This document shows positions 30,492 to 33,285 of a stretch of DNA of 33,285 nt, piece by piece. The position numbers were made by a program, and so were the translations under genes. Below the pieces are notes generated by a model. That model did no database searches and had not been told where the DNA came from. It saw only the letters and a list, made by a program, of their open reading frames with translations. The DNA is from CBFGTV01 sp965652145 (lineage in GTDB: Bacteria > Bacillota > Clostridia > Peptostreptococcales > Natronincolaceae), in NCBI GenBank assembly GCA_965652145.1, contig CBFGTV010000035.1:1-33285 (forward strand), in the 5' to 3' direction. Within the stretch, counting starts at the first letter, position 1. Each line of letters begins with the position of its first letter.

Positions 30492-32012
30492 ATGTATATG
30501 ATGTCCTTAAGCAAGGCTTACGAGCTGTTAATTGAACATGGCGATATGCCAGATTTTATGAGATATAGCGAGGCCATTAATCTGATCCCGCTACCCAATA
30601 TTGAATATCGGGAAAAAATTCGGGGGACGATGGTCAGTATTGCCATTGGTGATGCCTTTGGCAGTTACCTGGATATTAATCACCAGAGGGAGATTGAAAA
30701 TATCAATAATTTTCTAAGGGGCGAAAAGCGGTCTGTTTCCTTAAGCATTACAAGCAATACAGAGCTTTCTATTAAATTTGCCGAGTCATTAATTATCAAT
30801 CAGGGCTTTCATCCTGAAGATCTGGCCAATCGCCTGGTTCGAATTTCTCCTGTCACAATGGGTAATACATTACGGGAATTCAGAATGAACTATCACGAGC
30901 GAAGGGTCGAATGGTATAAGAGTGGGGTTGAATCAGCAGGAAACGGGGCAGCTAAACGATGTGCTCCAGGAGCCCTCATAAACTATGGCGATTTCAATGG
31001 TTTAAAGCTGCTTGCAGGAATGCAGGCGGCCATTACCCATATGGATCAAATGGCCATTGCCTCCAGTATTTTGCACAGCACTGCCATTGCCCTTTTAGTT
31101 AATTGTGCCCCCTTTTCATTGCGGGAACAGGACGAGCTTATTGCCTTTGTAGAATCCCTGGCCAAAAGTATTAAAGGAATCGAGACAAAGGTCTACCGTA
31201 CCAGAAAAAATAATGAAATCGCCAACCTCTATACGAGAATTAACCGTGATTTAAAGGAAGCCTTAATTGAAAACTGGACAATAGAAAAGGTTCAAAGGGA
31301 ATGGGGAAATGGTGATTATGTGTTGGAGTCGGTTCCCTTTGCCCTTTACGTTTTTTTAAAAAATCCCAACGACTATGAAAGGGTATTAAAGGATTGCCTG
31401 CTGTCGAAGGGTTCAGACAGTACCGCCAGCATTGCCTTAACCCTGGCAGGGGCCTACCTGGGCTTTCCCCATATACCAAAGGGCTATGTCAACAAAATAA
31501 GCAATGTCGAAGAGCTGCTGGCCCTGTCAGACAGGCTTTTTGAACTTTCCTTGAAAAATAAAGGGAATAACCCCTACCGAAGAATGAGGGAAAGCATCAA
31601 TGAAGAAAAATGTCAGGATGAAATCCATCAGCTTCTATGGACAGGAATTAAACTCAATAAGGAAGAAAGCTATAAGGAAGCCGTTACGTATTTTGAAAAT
31701 TTAGTGAGTAAAGGTCCCGACTTAAAAAAGAATGAAAAAATAAAGCTTCATATTATTGAGGCCTATGAAGGCTATGGCACCCAGTGTCTTGAAGAGGAAA
31801 ATTATGAAGAAGCCCTGAAGTCCTTTAAAAAGGCCCTGGCCTATGATTTGAATCATCCCATGCTGCTTTGTGATTTAGCCGTTACCTATTTAAATTTAGA
31901 CGATCTGGAAAAGGCAGAACGATATGCCAGAAGATCTGTAGAAATTGCACCGGAATATGAAATCGGCAGGGAGGTTTTAGAGGCAATCCAAAGCCTTAAG
32001 AAAAATAACTAA
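30492..32012 (+). CDS. ADP-ribosylglycohydrolase (DraG)-fold protein fused to TPR repeats
   Basis: The 506-residue protein begins with a DraG-like domain (about 42-345): SIAIGDAFGSYLD (GDAFG at 53-57), GNGAAKRCAP at 150-159 and GSDSTASIALTLAGAYLG from 307. In active family members the N-terminal motif is TDDT and the C-terminal one DxDT; here they read SNTE (88-91) and GSDST, so most metal-binding aspartates are missing. The C-terminal 120 residues form about three TPR repeats (LNKEESYKEAVTYFENL, EENYEEALKSFKKALAYD, LNLDDLEKAERYARRSVEIAP). The reading frame extends to 30282, but that part overlaps the pyr leader; AGAGGTG before ATG 30492 supports the later start. It may be a binding protein rather than a hydrolase. 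Confidence 0.78.
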   Translation: MYMMSLSKAYELLIEHGDMPDFMRYSEAINLIPLPNIEYREKIRGTMVSIAIGDAFGSYLDINHQREIENINNFLRGEKRSVSLSITSNTELSIKFAESLIINQGFHPEDLANRLVRISPVTMGNTLREFRMNYHERRVEWYKSGVESAGNGAAKRCAPGALINYGDFNGLKLLAGMQAAITHMDQMAIASSILHSTAIALLVNCAPFSLREQDELIAFVESLAKSIKGIETKVYRTRKNNEIANLYTRINRDLKEALIENWTIEKVQREWGNGDYVLESVPFALYVFLKNPNDYERVLKDCLLSKGSDSTASIALTLAGAYLGFPHIPKGYVNKISNVEELLALSDRLFELSLKNKGNNPYRRMRESINEEKCQDEIHQLLWTGIKLNKEESYKEAVTYFENLVSKGPDLKKNEKIKLHIIEAYEGYGTQCLEEENYEEALKSFKKALAYDLNHPMLLCDLAVTYLNLDDLEKAERYARRSVEIAPEYEIGREVLEAIQSLKKNN

Positions 32013-32016
32013 TAGC

Positions 32017-32054
32017 GCATAACCAGCTGGTCAATAGATTGGTTATGCTTTTTT
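32017..32054 (+). terminator. Terminator after the DraG-like/TPR gene
   Basis: GCATAACCA (32017-32025) pairs with TGGTTATGC (32040-32048), followed by six Ts (32049-32054). The right arm contains the stop codon of the convergent MFS gene. Confidence 0.85.
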
Positions 32055-33212
32055 AAAATAAATAAAAATAAATATCATCAGCAATACTGTAAATCCCCCG
32101 TAAATTCCCCACGGAATGTAGCTGCCCATAATGGTGAAGCGATTAATAATTTGGCCGCTGGCATAGGTACCCAGGGCACTGCCTATGCCCGTGGCAATAC
32201 TGGAAGCAGCGTAATAAGCTCCCACCAGCTTCGGATCAGAAAATTGACCTGTAAGACTGTCGAGGGTGGGCATGGTTAGCATTTCTCCCACAATAAACAC
32301 AATTCCGCAGAAAATCAAAAACGAAAAGCTGTCTGCAAGGCCGATCATTGTCACCCCCAGGCCTACCATCAATACCCCCATGATCATACTGGTTTTAGAA
32401 GGATACCTGGAAAGAATTCTGTTGGCAACGGTACTTTGAAACAGGATAACACTGATACTGGTGATGCTCCAAATCATACCAATTCTTCCGGATGTCCTCA
32501 AAACTGCATCTCCCCTTAACGGAAGCAAGAATGCCAATTGAGAGTGAAGACTCCAGATTAAAACAGATATTAACAAAAACCTGATAAATTCCCCCTTCCG
32601 AAAAATTGTTTGATAGGCCTTAAGGGGAATCGGCGGACAGGAGCCGCCGCCACAATTACTGGGCAAAAATAAAAAGGATATTATAAACAGGAGGCCATAG
32701 AGGATGCCGCCATAATAAAAATTATAAGCGGAGGCAAAAACAAAGACCAGTAGCCCGGCCAAACTGATGCCTATATGGGAGGCAATGCTTCTAAGGGAAA
32801 AGGCCGTTGTCAGCTCCTGCTCGGAGGCAATATAGGAAATGGCGGCCTTGGTAGAGGGAATATAGATTCCAGTACCAAGTGTGTTAAGGGCAGAAAAGAA
32901 AATCAGACTGGAAAAGCTATGGAATAAACCCATGCCCAAAAGTCCAATTCCCTGGAATGCATTGCTAATTAAAATGCTGTATTTATTTCCTATACGATCA
33001 GACAATAAGCCCGAAGCAAAGCTGCCTGCCTGCATAGAAAAGGAACTAATGCTGATGATGATACCAATTTCCATTACTCCCATGGCTTTTTCATTTTTAA
33101 GCAGAATAGGAAGAATAGGTGTAACCAAATAGGCGGCTGTATGGACAATGACAATGGAGGCCAGGAAATACCATATTTCCTTTTTAAAGGATTGCATAGG
33201 AATGCCAAACAT
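32043..33212 (-). CDS. Major facilitator superfamily transporter
   Basis: Membrane transporter of 389 residues with about 12 hydrophobic helices. The loop between helices 2 and 3 carries GLLSDRIGNKYSILISN, the MFS motif A (GxxxDRxGxK). An NCGGGSCPPIPLK stretch lies in the central cytoplasmic loop, unusual for its cysteine-flanked glycines. The start ATG follows AAAGGAG at a spacing of 8 bases. The overall layout resembles drug-efflux or sugar-efflux members, but the substrate cannot be predicted. The remaining 73 bases upstream hold only its leader, including a TACTAGTA palindrome at 33269-33276. Confidence 0.88.
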   Translation of the reverse strand: MFGIPMQSFKKEIWYFLASIVIVHTAAYLVTPILPILLKNEKAMGVMEIGIIISISSFSMQAGSFASGLLSDRIGNKYSILISNAFQGIGLLGMGLFHSFSSLIFFSALNTLGTGIYIPSTKAAISYIASEQELTTAFSLRSIASHIGISLAGLLVFVFASAYNFYYGGILYGLLFIISFLFLPSNCGGGSCPPIPLKAYQTIFRKGEFIRFLLISVLIWSLHSQLAFLLPLRGDAVLRTSGRIGMIWSITSISVILFQSTVANRILSRYPSKTSMIMGVLMVGLGVTMIGLADSFSFLIFCGIVFIVGEMLTMPTLDSLTGQFSDPKLVGAYYAASSIATGIGSALGTYASGQIINRFTIMGSYIPWGIYGGFTVLLMIFIFIYFKKA

Positions 33213-33285
33213 AGAATGACTCCTTTAAATAAAAATTCCTCAAACCTGTCTTTTTCATGTGAGGTCAGTACTAGTATTCCAAAAA

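Noticed and set aside
33265..33282. TACTAGTA palindrome upstream of the MFS gene as a repressor operator
   Set aside because: It is only 8 perfect bases, lies at the window edge, and has no adjacent regulator gene or clear promoter for context.

Overview
The window reads as chromosomal DNA of a low-GC, anaerobic, endospore-forming and motile Clostridia member. Nearly all genes are housekeeping, with AGGAGG-type ribosome binding sites and several TTG or GTG starts. Supporting signs are an alpha/beta-type spore DNA-binding protein, LonB next to LonA, a T-box leader, a cyclic di-GMP-I riboswitch, PyrR-type leaders and a rubredoxin. An Alkaliphilus-like clostridium is my best guess; this is inference, as no rRNA or marker comparison was possible. 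I see no transposase, phage gene, CRISPR array, tRNA or rRNA.

Layout: 1-1650 carries lipB and lipA for lipoate synthesis, preceded by a striking hairpin. 1765-1959 is a short spore protein. 2171-3391 is a dicarboxylate/glutamate-type symporter whose ribosome binding site lies in a hairpin. 3605-5841 is a c-di-GMP riboswitch followed by a chemoreceptor. 5909-9367 is a promoter, an isoleucine T-box leader, a type-2 isoleucyl-tRNA synthetase and a shared terminator, with a convergent nitroreductase. 10337-13260 holds an AMMECR1-domain protein, a CcpA-like LacI regulator and a secreted SLH-like/BsuPI-like protein. 13315-14932 is an apparent two-gene operon of a PII-like protein and a cation:proton antiporter. 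15194-18391 is tig-clpP-clpX. 18447-19506 (minus) is a pair of half-size chromate-family transporters. 19679-24623 is lonB-lonA-engB; the clpX...lonB-lonA-engB order matches the arrangement familiar from Bacillus. 24726-24884 (minus) is a 52-residue rubredoxin divergent from an M29 aminopeptidase. 26264-28745 carries a YczE-like membrane protein and a GH18 glycosidase. 28820-30413 (minus) is pyrB-pyrI with an elaborate leader. 30492-32012 is a DraG-like/TPR protein, and 32043-33212 (minus) an MFS transporter.

How it fits together: trigger factor, ClpXP, LonB and LonA form a protein folding and quality-control block. Regulation by RNA structure is prominent: a c-di-GMP riboswitch, a T-box, two tandem PyrR-type loops and two hairpins that bury Shine-Dalgarno sequences. 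The observations most worth following are the tandem PyrR loops, whose second copy looks able to control translation of pyrB; the DraG-fold/TPR fusion with eroded metal-binding motifs; the PII-like/antiporter pair; and the inverted GxHH signature of the isoleucyl-tRNA synthetase.
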